Program-made: the position numbers and the translations under genes
Source: Actinokineospora inagensis DSM 44258
GTDB lineage: Bacteria > Actinomycetota > Actinomycetes > Mycobacteriales > Pseudonocardiaceae
Direction: 5' to 3'
Length of the DNA: 64,000 nucleotides
NCBI RefSeq assembly: GCF_000482865.1
Contig: NZ_AXWW01000034.1
Coordinates: 28,344-92,343 of the forward strand
Part shown: positions 27,901-39,900 of the stretch, one piece after another
Layout: every line of letters starts with the position of its first letter
Numbering within the stretch: position 1 is the first letter of the stretch
The notes under the pieces: generated by a model
What the model was told of the DNA's origin: nothing
Databases searched by the model: none
The model's input: only the letters and a program-made list of their open reading frames with translations

Positions 27901-30900
27901 GGGCGGAGACGTCCGGCATCACCGGTGCCCTCTCCGATTCCGACCGGGCCCGCCTCGGCACTCCTTTGTCCACTGAGGATGGACTAGCGCTGTTCGACCG
28001 CGCGTGCGCCCACTCGCGGCCGCACCTGCTGCCCCTGGTGATCGACAAACGCGCGGACCACCCGTTGTTGCGTGGCCTCGCCCCAGGCAAGCGCCGTCAG
28101 GCGACCCGGGAGTTGACCGCCGACAACGCGCTCGACCTCGTTCGTGAGCAGGCCGCCGCCGTCCTCGGCTACGCGTCCGCCGAGGCCGTCGACCCCCGCC
28201 GTGCGTTCCGCGATCTCGGGTTCGACTCGCTGACCTCGGTCGAGTTGCGCAACCGGATCAACGCCGCCACCGGCCTTCGCCTCCCGCCCACCATCGTCTT
28301 CGACCACCCGACCCCGAATGCTCTCGCCACGCAACTAGTTATCCACATCTCATCGAGTCGTCCCCAGCCGAAACCGAGTTTCCCCACAGCCATTGCGGGC
28401 GGTCGAGACTTGCCCCGTGACGCCACCCGGGGCCGCGACGGCCACCCAGGACCGGACGACGTGGTCATCATCGGGATGGCCTGCCGGTATCCGGGTGGGG
28501 TGGCGTCACCGGAAGACCTGTGGGGGCTGGTGATGTCCGGAGTGGACGCGATCGGGGACTTCCCGACCGACCGGGGTTGGGACCTCGAAGCGCTGTACGA
28601 CCCCGATCCGGGGCGGTTGGGCACGACCTACACCCGCTCCGGCGGGTTCCTCGACGACGCGGCCGGGTTCGACGCGGGCCTGTTCGGCATCTCCCCGCGC
28701 GAGGCGACCGCCATGGACCCGCAGCAACGGGTCCTGCTGGAGACCGCCTGGGAGGCGTTCGAGCGGGCGGGCATCGATCCGATGTCGTTGCGCGGCAGCA
28801 GTTCCGGCGTGTTCATGGGCGTCGCGACCTCGCTCTACGGCCTGGACAGCGGCCCGTCCGACGGGCACTCGCTCACCGGCATCGCCACCAGCGTCGCCTC
28901 CGGCAGGCTCGCCTACACCTTCGGCCTGGAGGGCCCCGCGCTCACCGTCGACACGGCCTGCTCGTCGTCCCTGGTCGCCCTGCACCTGGCCGCCGCCGCC
29001 CTGCGCAACGGCGAGTGCGACCTGGCGCTGGCCGGTGGCGCGACGGTGATGGCCACCCCCGGCATCTTCACCGAGTTCAGCAGGCAGAAGGGTCTCTCGG
29101 TCGACGGCCGCTGCCGCTCGTTCGCCGCCGAGGCCGATGGCACCGGCTGGGGCGAGGGTGTCGGCGTGCTGGTCCTGGCGAAGTACGCCGACGCGATCGC
29201 CAACGGTCACCACGTGCTGGCGGTCGTCCGCGGGTCCGCGGTGAACTCCGATGGCGCCTCCAACGGTCTGACAGCACCGAACGGACCGTCGCAGCAACGG
29301 GTCATCATGGCCGCGCTCGGTTCTGCGGGCCTGGCGACGTCCGATGTGGACATGGTGGAGGCGCACGGGACCGGGACCTCGCTCGGTGACCCGATCGAGG
29401 CCCAGGCGCTGCTGGCGACCTACGGGCAGGACCGGACGCGACCGTTGTGGTTGGGGTCGGTGAAGTCCAACATCGGGCACACCCAGTCGGCGGCGGGCGT
29501 CGCGGGCGTGATCAAGGTCGTCGAAGCGCTGCGGCGCAAGACCCTGCCGCGCACCCTGCACGCCGAGAACCCGACCGAGCACGTGGACTGGTCGGCGGGC
29601 GCGGTGTCGTTGCTGGCGGAATCCCGGCACTGGCCCGACGCGGATCGACCACGGCGCGGCGCGGTCTCGTCGTTCGGGGTCAGCGGCACCAACGCGCACG
29701 TGATCATCGAACAGGCGCCTGATCCGGTGGTCGCCGAGGCCGAACCCACGGCTACTCTTGTGCCTTGGGTGCTGTCGGCGGCATCGCCGGAAGCCCTGCG
29801 TGCCCAGGCGTTGCGGCTCGTCGACCACACAGCCGACCTTGACCCGGTGGACGTCGGCCTGTCGCTGGTGTCCGGCCGGGCCGATCTGGACCACCGGCTC
29901 GTCGTCGTGGGGGAGGACAACTCCACGCTCCGGGCTGCTCTCGTCGAGGCCGCCGGTGGCGTGGTGTCCCGTGGTCGAGTCGCGTTTCTGTTCACCGGCC
30001 AGGGTTCGCAGCGGGCAGGCATGGGACAGGACCTGCGCGTGTTCCCGGTCTTCGCCGAGGTCTTCGACCAGATCCGGGCGCGGCTGCCATATGACGACGA
30101 CCTGATCGACCAGACCGGGCACGCCCAACACGCCCTGTTCGCGGTCGAGGTGGCTGTCGTCCGGCTCTTGGAGTCTTGGGGCATGCGGCCAGACGTCCTG
30201 GTCGGGCATTCGATCGGCGAGGTGGCGGCCGCGCACGTGGCCGGAATCCTGTCCCTCGACGACGCCTGCGTGTTGGTGGCCGCGCGTGCTCGGCTGATGC
30301 AGGCCCTGCCCAGTGGCGGGGCGATGCTCGCGGTCGAGGCCGCACCCGACGAACTCGACCTACCCGATGGTGTCGATCTCGCGGCGGTCAACGGGGACCG
30401 GTCGGTTGTCGTGTCCGGATCGGCCGAGGCCATTGCCGAACTGCGGGAGGTCTGGGCCGAACGGGGACGGCGGGTCAAGCGGCTCGCTGTGTCGCACGCG
30501 TTCCACTCGCGGCTGATGGACCCGATGCTGGAGGAGTTCCGGCAGGTCGCGGCCGGGCTGACCTTCAACGCCCCGATCATCCCGTTGGCAACCACGATCG
30601 ACGGGGACCCGGCGACGGCCGAGTACTGGGTGCGCCAGGTCCGGGAACCGGTCGGGTTTGCCGCCGCCGTCCGGGAATCCCGGGCGAGCACGTTCGTCGA
30701 GGTCGGCCCGGACGGCGTGCTGTCGTCGCTCGTCCACCAGGTCCTGGACGGCTCCCCGGTGACCGCGCCCGCGTTGCGGCCTGACGAGGTACCCGCGCTG
30801 GTGAAGGCTGTCGGACAGGCCTGGACCCGGGGTGCCGAGGTCGACTGGGCGGCTGTGTTCGCACTGTGGGGTGGGCGCCGGGTCGCCCTGCCGACCTATG

Positions 30901-33900
30901 CCTTCCAGCGGAGCCGGTACTGGCTGGAACCGGCCCGACGCCGCGAGTCGACCGAGGACCTGCGGTACCGGGTCGACTGGGAACCGATCGCCGAAGGTCC
31001 GGCTGCCTCGGGCAAGTGGGCCGTGACCGTGCCCGATGTGGCGGTGGTGCTCCGCGACTCCGGAGTCGAGGTCGTCGACGACCCGGCCGACGCCGATGGC
31101 GTTGTCGTCGAGACGGACGCCACGGGGTTGCTGTCGGTGCTGTCATCGACCAAGGCGCCGGTGTGGGCGGTCACCCGAGGCGGGGTGGACGCGGCCGAGA
31201 TCTGGGGTATCGGGCGGGTCGCGGCGGTGGAACTGCCTGGGCGCTGGGGCGGCCTCATCGACCTGGCCGACGGTGTGGACGCGCGCATCGCGGGCGTGCT
31301 CGGCGGCGCGGAGGACCAGGTCACGCTCAAGCGGGACGGGATGTTCGGGCGACGGCTGCGGCGGGCGCCGTTGGGGACGCGGCGGACATGGGCGCCGAAT
31401 GGCCCGGTCATGATCACCGGCGGTACCGGGGCGCTCGGCCTTGCCGTGGCCCGGTGGCTGGTCGAGCGGGGCGCGGACGAGTTGGTGCTGGTCAGCAGGC
31501 GGGGTGGGCCGGTTCCCGATCTGGGGGTGCCGGTGCGCGTGGAGTCCTGCGACATCGCCGATCGGGACGCGGTGGCGCGGCTGCTGGCCCGGTACCCGGT
31601 GTCGACGATCGTGCACGCGGCGGGCGTCGACACGCGGACACCGCTGGTCGACGCCGATCCGGACGCGTACGCCGAGGTGACCCGGGCGAAGATCGTCGGC
31701 GCGCGGAACCTGCACGAGTTGGCGCCAGACGCGCACCTGGTCTTCTTCTCGTCGATCGCGGGCGTGTGGGGCAGCAGCGGTCAGGCCGCCTATGCCGCAG
31801 GCAACGCCTATCTCGACGCGCTGGCCGAGCACCGGGCGTCCCTCGGGCTGCGTGCGACCTCGATCGCGTGGGGACCGTGGGCGACGACGGCAGGCATGGC
31901 CGCCGGTGACGCGGGCGACTACCTGCGGCGGCGTGGGCTGAACCCGTTGCGGCCCCAGCGTGCGCTGGCGGCGCTGGGGGATGCGCTGGACCACGGGGAC
32001 ACCACCGTCGTCATCGCCGATGTCGACTGGGACCGGTTCACCGAGACCTTCACCTCGGTGCGGCCCAGCCCGCTGCTCACCGAGTTCGTCCCCGAGCAGG
32101 CCGTGCCGGACGGTTCCACCTGGGTCGAGTTCATGGTCGGCCTGTCGACGCGGGAGCGGTCGCGAGTCGCGCTGGCGTTGGTGCTCCACCACGCGGCGGG
32201 CGCGCTGGGGCACGCGGACTCGTCGGCGATCGAGGCCGGGAAACCGTTCAAGGAACTTGGGTTCGACTCGCTGACCGCCGTCGACCTGCGGAACCGACTG
32301 GTTGAGGCCACCGCGCTGACCATCCCGGCCACCGCCGTGTTCGACCACCCGACCGCGGCTGCGCTGGCCGAGCACTTGATCGCCAGTCTGCCCGCCGCGC
32401 CGTTGCCCCCGATCGTGATGACTGTGGTGTCTCCGGTGACTGCGGTGTCCAGGGCGACGCGGGTGAGCGATGACCCGGTGGTGATCGTCGGCATGGCCTG
32501 CCGGTACCCGGGCGGCGTGAACTCGCCGGAAGACCTGTGGGACCTGGTGGCGGGCGGGGTCGACGCGATCGGGGACTTCCCGACCGACCGCGGCTGGGAC
32601 CTGACCGGCGACGTCCCCTACGCCCGGCGCGGCGGGTTCGTCGGCACGGCCACCGACTTCGACGCGGACCTGTTCGCCATCTCGCCGCGAGAGGCCCTGG
32701 CCATGGACCCGCAGCAGCGGCTGGTCCTGGAGACCGCGTGGGAGGCCGTCGAACACGCCGGGATTGATCCGCTGTCGCTGCGCGGGTCGGCCACCGGGGT
32801 GTTCGTCGGCGCCTCGAACTCCGGTTACGGCGCAGGGACCGCGCTACCCACCGAGGTCGAGGGCCATTTCCTCACCGGAACGGCGAACAGCGTGCTGTCC
32901 GGCCGGATCGCCTACACCCTGGGGCTCGAAGGTCCGGCGGTCACCGTCGACACGGCGTGCTCCAGCAGCCTGGTCGCCCTGCACTGGGCCCTGCGGGCCC
33001 TGCGGGACGGCGAATGCGACCTGGTCTTGGCCGGTGGCGTCACGGTCATCCCGTCCCCGGCCGTGTTCGCCGAGTTCGCGACCCAGGGCGGGCTGGCGGC
33101 GGACGGCCGGTGCAAGGCGTACTCGGCGGCGGCCGATGGCACCGGGTGGGCGGAGGGCGTTGGCGTCCTCGTCGTGGAACGGCTCTCCGACGCCCTTCGC
33201 CACGGTCACCGGGTACTGGCGGTGGTGCGTGGGTCGGCGGTCAACTCCGACGGGGCGTCCAACGGGCTGACCGCGCCGAACGGTCCGTCACAGCAACGGG
33301 TGATCCGGGCGGCGCTCGCGTCCGGCGGGCTCGAACCGTCTGATGTGGACGTCGTGGAGGGGCACGGGACGGGGACCCGGCTCGGCGATCCCATCGAGGC
33401 GGAGGCGTTGCTGGCGACCTACGGCCAGGGCCGGTCGACGGCGCTGTGGTTGGGGTCGCTGAAGTCCAACCTCGGGCACACCCAGGCCGCGTCCGGGGTC
33501 GGCGGGATCATCAAGGTGGTGCTGGCGCTGCGCCACGGTGTGCTGCCCAAGACGCTGCACGTGGACGCGCCGTCACCGCACGTCGGCTGGGGTTCCGGGG
33601 CGGTGGAGCTGCTGAGCGAGGCCAGGCCGTGGCCGGTTGGCGATCGGCCACGCCGGGCCGGGGTGTCGTCGTTCGGGGTCAGCGGCACCAACGCGCACAC
33701 GATCATCGAGGAGTACCCGGCCGCCGAACGGCTCGACGCGGGAACCGACGGGGAGCTGCCCTGGGTCATCTCTGGTCGAGGGGCGGAAGCGCTGCGAGCG
33801 CAGGCGATTCGGCTGCGAGAGGTTGTTGGGCGGTACCCATCGGCGGCGGTTGCGCGGTCGTTGGCTGCTGGACGGGCCGCTCTGTCGCATCGCGCGGTGG

Positions 33901-36900
33901 TGACGGGCGCGGCGGCCCTGGACGCGTTGATCGAAGGCCGGCCCGCGTCCGGGTTGGTGCGGGGCGTGGCGGGGGACGGACGGGTCGCGTTCCTGTTCAC
34001 CGGTCAGGGCTCGCAGCGGGTTGGCATGGGGCGCGAACTGTATGCGGCGTACCCGGTGTTCGCCTCGGCGTTCGACGCGGTGTGCGCGCGGGTGCGGCTG
34101 GACCGGCCAGTCGACTCGGTCGTGTTCGAGGATGGCGAACTGCTCGACCAGACCGTGTACACGCAGACCGGGCTGTTCGCGCTGCAAGTGGCGCTGTTCC
34201 GGCTGATCGAGTCGTGGGGTGTTCGGCCGGACTACCTGGTCGGCCACTCCATCGGCGAACTCGCCGCCGCCCACGTCGCCGGGGTGCTCTCCCTTGACGA
34301 CGCGTGCACCCTGTTGACGGCTCGTGCCCAGCTCATGCAGGCCCTACCAGGCGGCGGGGCGATGCTCGCGGTCGAGTCGGATCACGTCGACCTGCCCGAC
34401 GGGGTCGATCTGGCGGCGGTCAACGGGCCTCGGTCGCTGGTCGTGTCCGGCGACGGCGACCTCGTCGCGCAGGTGCGGGATTCCTGGGTTGAGCAGGGGG
34501 TGCGGGTCAAGCAGTTGACCGTGTCGCACGCGTTCCACTCGCACCTGATGAACCCGATGCTGGGCGAGTTCGCGCGGGTCGCCGAGACGCTGGAGTACCG
34601 CAAGGCGGAGATCCCGGTCGTGCCGACGGCGTCCGGGGACATGGCCACACCGGAGTACTGGGTGCGGCAGGTCCGCGAGACCGTCCGGTTCGCTGACGCC
34701 GTTCAGGTGGTCGCGGCCGAGGGTGTGGACACGTGGCTGGAGTTGGGGCCGGACGGGGTGCTCTCGGCCGCCGTCCAGCGGGCCGTCGCCGCCACCGCCG
34801 TTCCGTTGCTCCGCCCCGGGCGGGCCGAGGAAGAGTCCACAGTGGATGCTCTCGCGCGCCTCCACGTCCGTGGGGTACGGGTGGACTGGCCTGCTGTTCT
34901 GGGCGCGGGTGCGGTTGTCGACCTGCCCACGTACGCGTTCCAGCGGGAGCGGTTCTGGCTTGAGCCCACCGCCCCGGCCGCTGACGACACGTTCTGGTCG
35001 GCGCTGGAGACCGGCGAGCTGGCCGCGTCGCCCGAGGACCAGGAGCACCTGGCCGCCGCGCTTCCGGTGTTGACCACGCTTCGACAGGCGCACCGCGAGC
35101 ACTCGGCGCTGGACTCGTGGCGGTACGGCATAACCTGGCGTCCGCTGGCGGAGTCGACCAACACCCCGCGTGGTTCTTGGCTCGTCATCACCACGGACGG
35201 CGTCATCCCTGACGACATCCGTGCCGCTCTCCCGGAAGCCACGCTCATCGGTTGCGCTCTTGCGGAGATCCCGACTCCGGCCGGGTTGGCCGGGGTGCTG
35301 GTGCTGCTGCCGGTGGATGGTGTGCTGCGGGTGATTCAGGCCGACCTGCCCGCTCCGATCTGGTGTGTCACCCGCGGCGCGGTGGCGGTGGACAGCGAGC
35401 ACGGTGAGCATGTTGATCCGGGGCAGGCACGGGTCTGGGGTCTTGGCCGGGTCGCCGCGGTGGAGGTCCCGGTCAGGTGGGGCGGGCTGGTCGACGTGCC
35501 GCCGGTGCTGGGGGGACGGGCGGCCCGGCGGTTCGCGGCGGTGCTCGGTGGCGACGAGGACCAGGTCGCGGTGCGGTCGTCCGGGGTGTTCGGGCGCAGG
35601 TTGCGGCGGGTGCCCGGCGCGCGGGGCGCGTGGCGGCCGAACGGGCCGGTGCTGATCACCGGGGGCACCGGGGCGCTGGGCGCGGAACTGGCCCGGTGGC
35701 TGGTGGATCAGGGCGCGACCGACCTCGTCCTGGCGAGCCGCCGTGGTCCGGCGGCGCCGGGTGTGGCCGAGTTGGTGGCCTCGCTGGACGCGCGGGTGCA
35801 CGTGGCGGCCTGCGATGTGGCCGATCGGGACGCGGTGGCCGAACTGCTGCGTACGTACCCGGTGCGGACGATCTTCCACGCGGCGGGCGTCGTCGATGAT
35901 GGAGTCCTGGACGCGCTCACGCCGGAGCGGCTGGACGCGGTGCTGCGGGCCAAGTCGGCGCGGTGGCTGGACGAACTGGCCGGCCCGGTGGACGCGTTCG
36001 TCGTGTTCTCGTCGCTGGCCGGGGTCATCGGCAACGCGGGCCAAGGCAACTACGCGGCGGCGAACGCGGAGCTGGACGCGCTGGTCGAGGCGCGGAGAGC
36101 TCGCGGGCTGCACGGCCTGTCGGTCGCCTGGGGGCCGTGGGCCGGTGCGGGCATGGCGGCTGAGGTCGCCAGTCGGCTCAGGCGGGGTGGCCTCCGGCCG
36201 TTGGCCCCGCGTCGGGCGTTGGCCGCGCTCGAAGGGGCGTTGGCGGCGGACGACACCTGCGTGACCGTCGCGGACGTCGACTGGACCAAGTTCCCCTACA
36301 GCGGCCCGCTGCTGGCGGACTTCCCGACCCGTCGCGTCAACCAGGAACCCGGGCGTGACCTGCTCGAACTCGTCCTGTCGCACACGGCGGCGGTCCTCGG
36401 GCACGACGCGGGCAAGGCGATCGAACCCGAGCGGGCCTTCCGGGATCTCGGCATCGACTCGCTGACCGCGCTCGAACTCCGCAACGCGCTCGCGGCCGCT
36501 GTCGATCGGCCGCTGCCCGCGAGCCTCGTGTTCGACCATCCCACGCCGACCGCCGTCGCCGATCACCTGCGCGGCCTGACCGGACAGGTCGCCGAGGCCG
36601 ACGCGCCGCCGACCCCCGACGATACCGGCGACACCCACGATGTCGGGGCCATCGCCATCGTGGGTATGGCCTGTCGGTTCCCCGGTGGCGTCGACACGCC
36701 CGAGGACCTGTGGCGCCTCGTCGACCAGGGGATCGACGCCATGGGGCCGTTCCCGCGAGATCGGGGATGGGACCTGGGGTCCCTGTTCCACGCCGATCCC
36801 GACCACGCGGGCACCTCGTACACCCGGGTCGGCGCGTTCCTGGACACCGCCACCGAGTTCGACGCCGGGCTGTTCGGGATCTCGCCGCGCGAGGCGACGG

Positions 36901-39900
36901 CGATGGACCCGCAGCAGCGGGTCATGCTGGAAACCTCGTGGGCCGCCATCGAGGACGCGGGCATCGACCCGAGGTCGTTGAAGGGCAGTCGTACCGGGGT
37001 GTTCGCGGGCACCAACGGTCAGGACTACCCGGCACTGCTGCTGCGGGAACGGCCCGACCTGGAAGGGCACCTCGGCACCGGGAACGCGGCCAGTGTGCTG
37101 TCCGGCCGGATCTCGTACACGTTCGGGCTCGAAGGGCCCGCGATGACCATCGACACGGCCTGCTCCAGCAGCCTGGTCGCCCTGCACCTCGCGGCCAAGG
37201 CCCTCCGCGGTGGCGAGTGCGACCTGGCGCTGGCGGGCGGCGTGACGATCATGTCGACGCCGGGGGCGTTCATCGAGTTCAGCAGGCAACGCGGGCTCGC
37301 GCCGGACGGGCGGTGCAAGCCGTTCTCGGACAACGCCGACGGGACCGGTTGGGGCGAGGGGGTCGGCGTGCTCGTGGTCATGCGGCTGACCGACGCCGTA
37401 CGGGAGAACCGCCGGGTGCTCGCCGTCGTCCGGGGTACCGCCGTCAACCAGGACGGGGCGTCGAACGGGCTCACCGCGCCGAATGGCCCCGCGCAGCAAC
37501 GGGTCATCGAGGCGGCGCTGCGCGACGCCCGGCTTCGACCGTCCGATGTGGACGCGGTAGAGGCGCATGGGACCGGGACCTCGCTCGGTGACCCGATCGA
37601 GGCACAGGCGTTGCTGGCCTGCTACGGGCAGGACCGGGACGAACCACTCTGGATCGGGTCGGTCAAGTCCAACATCGGGCACACCCAGGCCGCGGCCGGG
37701 GTCGCCGGGATCATCAAGATGGTGCAGGCCATGCGGCACGGCACCCTGCCGCGCTCCCTGCACGCCGACCAGCCGACCACCCGAGTCGACTGGTCCGCCG
37801 GTGCCGTCGGGCTGCTCACCGATGCGCGCCCCTGGTCGGTCGACCGACCGCGTCGCGCCGGGATCTCGTCGTTCGGGGTCAGCGGCACCAACGCGCACGT
37901 GATCATCGAGGACCACCCGACCGGCGAGGTCGTGCCGCTGGCTGTGGATGAACCGATCCCGTTCGTGTTGTCGGCGGCATCTCCCCGAGCGCTCCGAGCG
38001 CGGGCGCGGGCGTTGCTGGACGTCGACCCCACCCTCGACGTCGCGGCGTCCCTGCTGGATCGGGCGTTGCTGCCGCACCGAGCCGTGGTCGTGGCGGGCA
38101 GTCCGGTTGACTACGTCGAACGGATGCGGGCGGTCGCCGAGGGTGCGTCCGTCGAGGCCGAGCGGGGCGGGGTCGCGTTCCTGTTCACCGGTCAGGGCTC
38201 GCAGCGCGCCGGGATGGGACGGCAACTCCGTCGGTACCCCGTGTTCGCCGATGTCTTCGACGAGATCCGCGCGCGGGTGCCGTTCGACGACGACGCGATC
38301 GACGAGACCGTCAACGCCCAGGCCGCGTTGTTCGCCCTCCAGGTCGCGCTGTTCCGACTGGTCGAGTCGTGGGGGATGGCGCCCGATGTCCTGATTGGAC
38401 ACTCGATCGGCGAGATGGCCGCCGCGCATGTCGCCGGGGTGCTGTCGTTGGACGACGCTTGCGCGCTGGTCGCGGCGCGGGGTCGACTCATGCAGGCGCT
38501 TCCCACGGGCGGCGCGATGTTGGCGGTCGAGGCGGCCGTCGAGGAGATCGTCCTCCCCACCGGGGTCGATCTGGCGGCGGTCAACGGGCCGCGCTCGGTC
38601 GTCGTGTCGGGGGACGAGGACGCGGTGGACGCGCTGCAGGCACAGTGGTCGAGCGAGGGGCGGCGGATCAAGCGGCTCACCGTGTCCCACGCGTTCCACT
38701 CGCATCGGATGGACCCGATGCTCGACGAGTTCGGCCGGGTTCTCGCTCGCCTGGACTTCCAGCCGGGTGACCGGCCGCTCATCTCGACCGTGCACACCGC
38801 CGCCGATCTCGACACACCGGAGTACTGGGTGCGTCAGGTCCGGGAGCCGGTTCGGTTCGCGGACGCGGTGTCAGCGGCCCGGGAACGGGGAGTGACCCGG
38901 TTCTTCGAGCTGGGGCCGGATGGGGTGCTCACCGCCCTGGTCGGTGAGGGCGCGCCCGCGCTGAGGCCGGGGCGGGACGAGCGGGCGGCGTTGCTCGGGG
39001 CCGTCGCCCAACTGCACGTGGCGGGTGTGCCGGTGGACTGGCGGCCGTTGGTCGCGGGTGGCCGTCAGGTTCCGTTGCCCACGTACGCGTTCGACCGGGA
39101 GCGGTTCTGGCCGGTCGACCCGGTCCGATCCCGGCTCGACGACCTCACCTACACCGTCACCTGGCGACCGCTGCCCGTTCCGGAGGCACGCCTCACCGGC
39201 ACCTGGGCCGTTGTGGGCGAGGACTCGGCCGGGGTCGGCGACATCCTGCGCGGGCACGGCGCCACCGTCGTCAGCGAGGAAAACGGTGACCTCACGGGAA
39301 TCGTCTCGCTGCTCGACATCCACGGCACGGCGGAGTTGCTGCGTCGTGATGGTGCGCCCGTGTGGTGTGTCACGACCTCGGCGGTCTCGGTCGAAGGAGA
39401 GGCGGCTGATCTCGCGCAGGCGCAGTTGTGGGGCTTGGGGCGGGTGGCGGCCCTGGAGAATCCGCACCGGTTCGGTGGGCTGATCGACTTCGACGGGGAG
39501 GAGTCCGCGCTGGCGGCCGCTCTCGGCGGAATCGACGAAGACCAGGTGGCGGTCCGGAAGTCTGGGCTCTACGCCAGGAGACTTACGCGGACCGCGTTGA
39601 CGCCGGGCGGGTCGTGGCGGCCGAGCGGGCCCGTGTTGGTGACCGGCGGCACGGGGGCGTTGGGTGCCTCGGTCGCGCGGTGGCTGGTCGACCGGGGCGC
39701 GACCGAGCTGGTGTTGGTCGGCCGACGGGGGATGGCGGCACCCGGTGTCGCCGAGCTGGTGGCCGGTCTGGACGCGGATGTCCAGGTGGTGGCGTGCGAT
39801 CTCGGCGACCGGGACGCGGTTGCGGCGCTGCTGGCCGAACACCCGGTGACGGCTGTCGTCCACGCGGCCGGGGTGCCCGGGGTCAAACCGCTGAGCGAGC

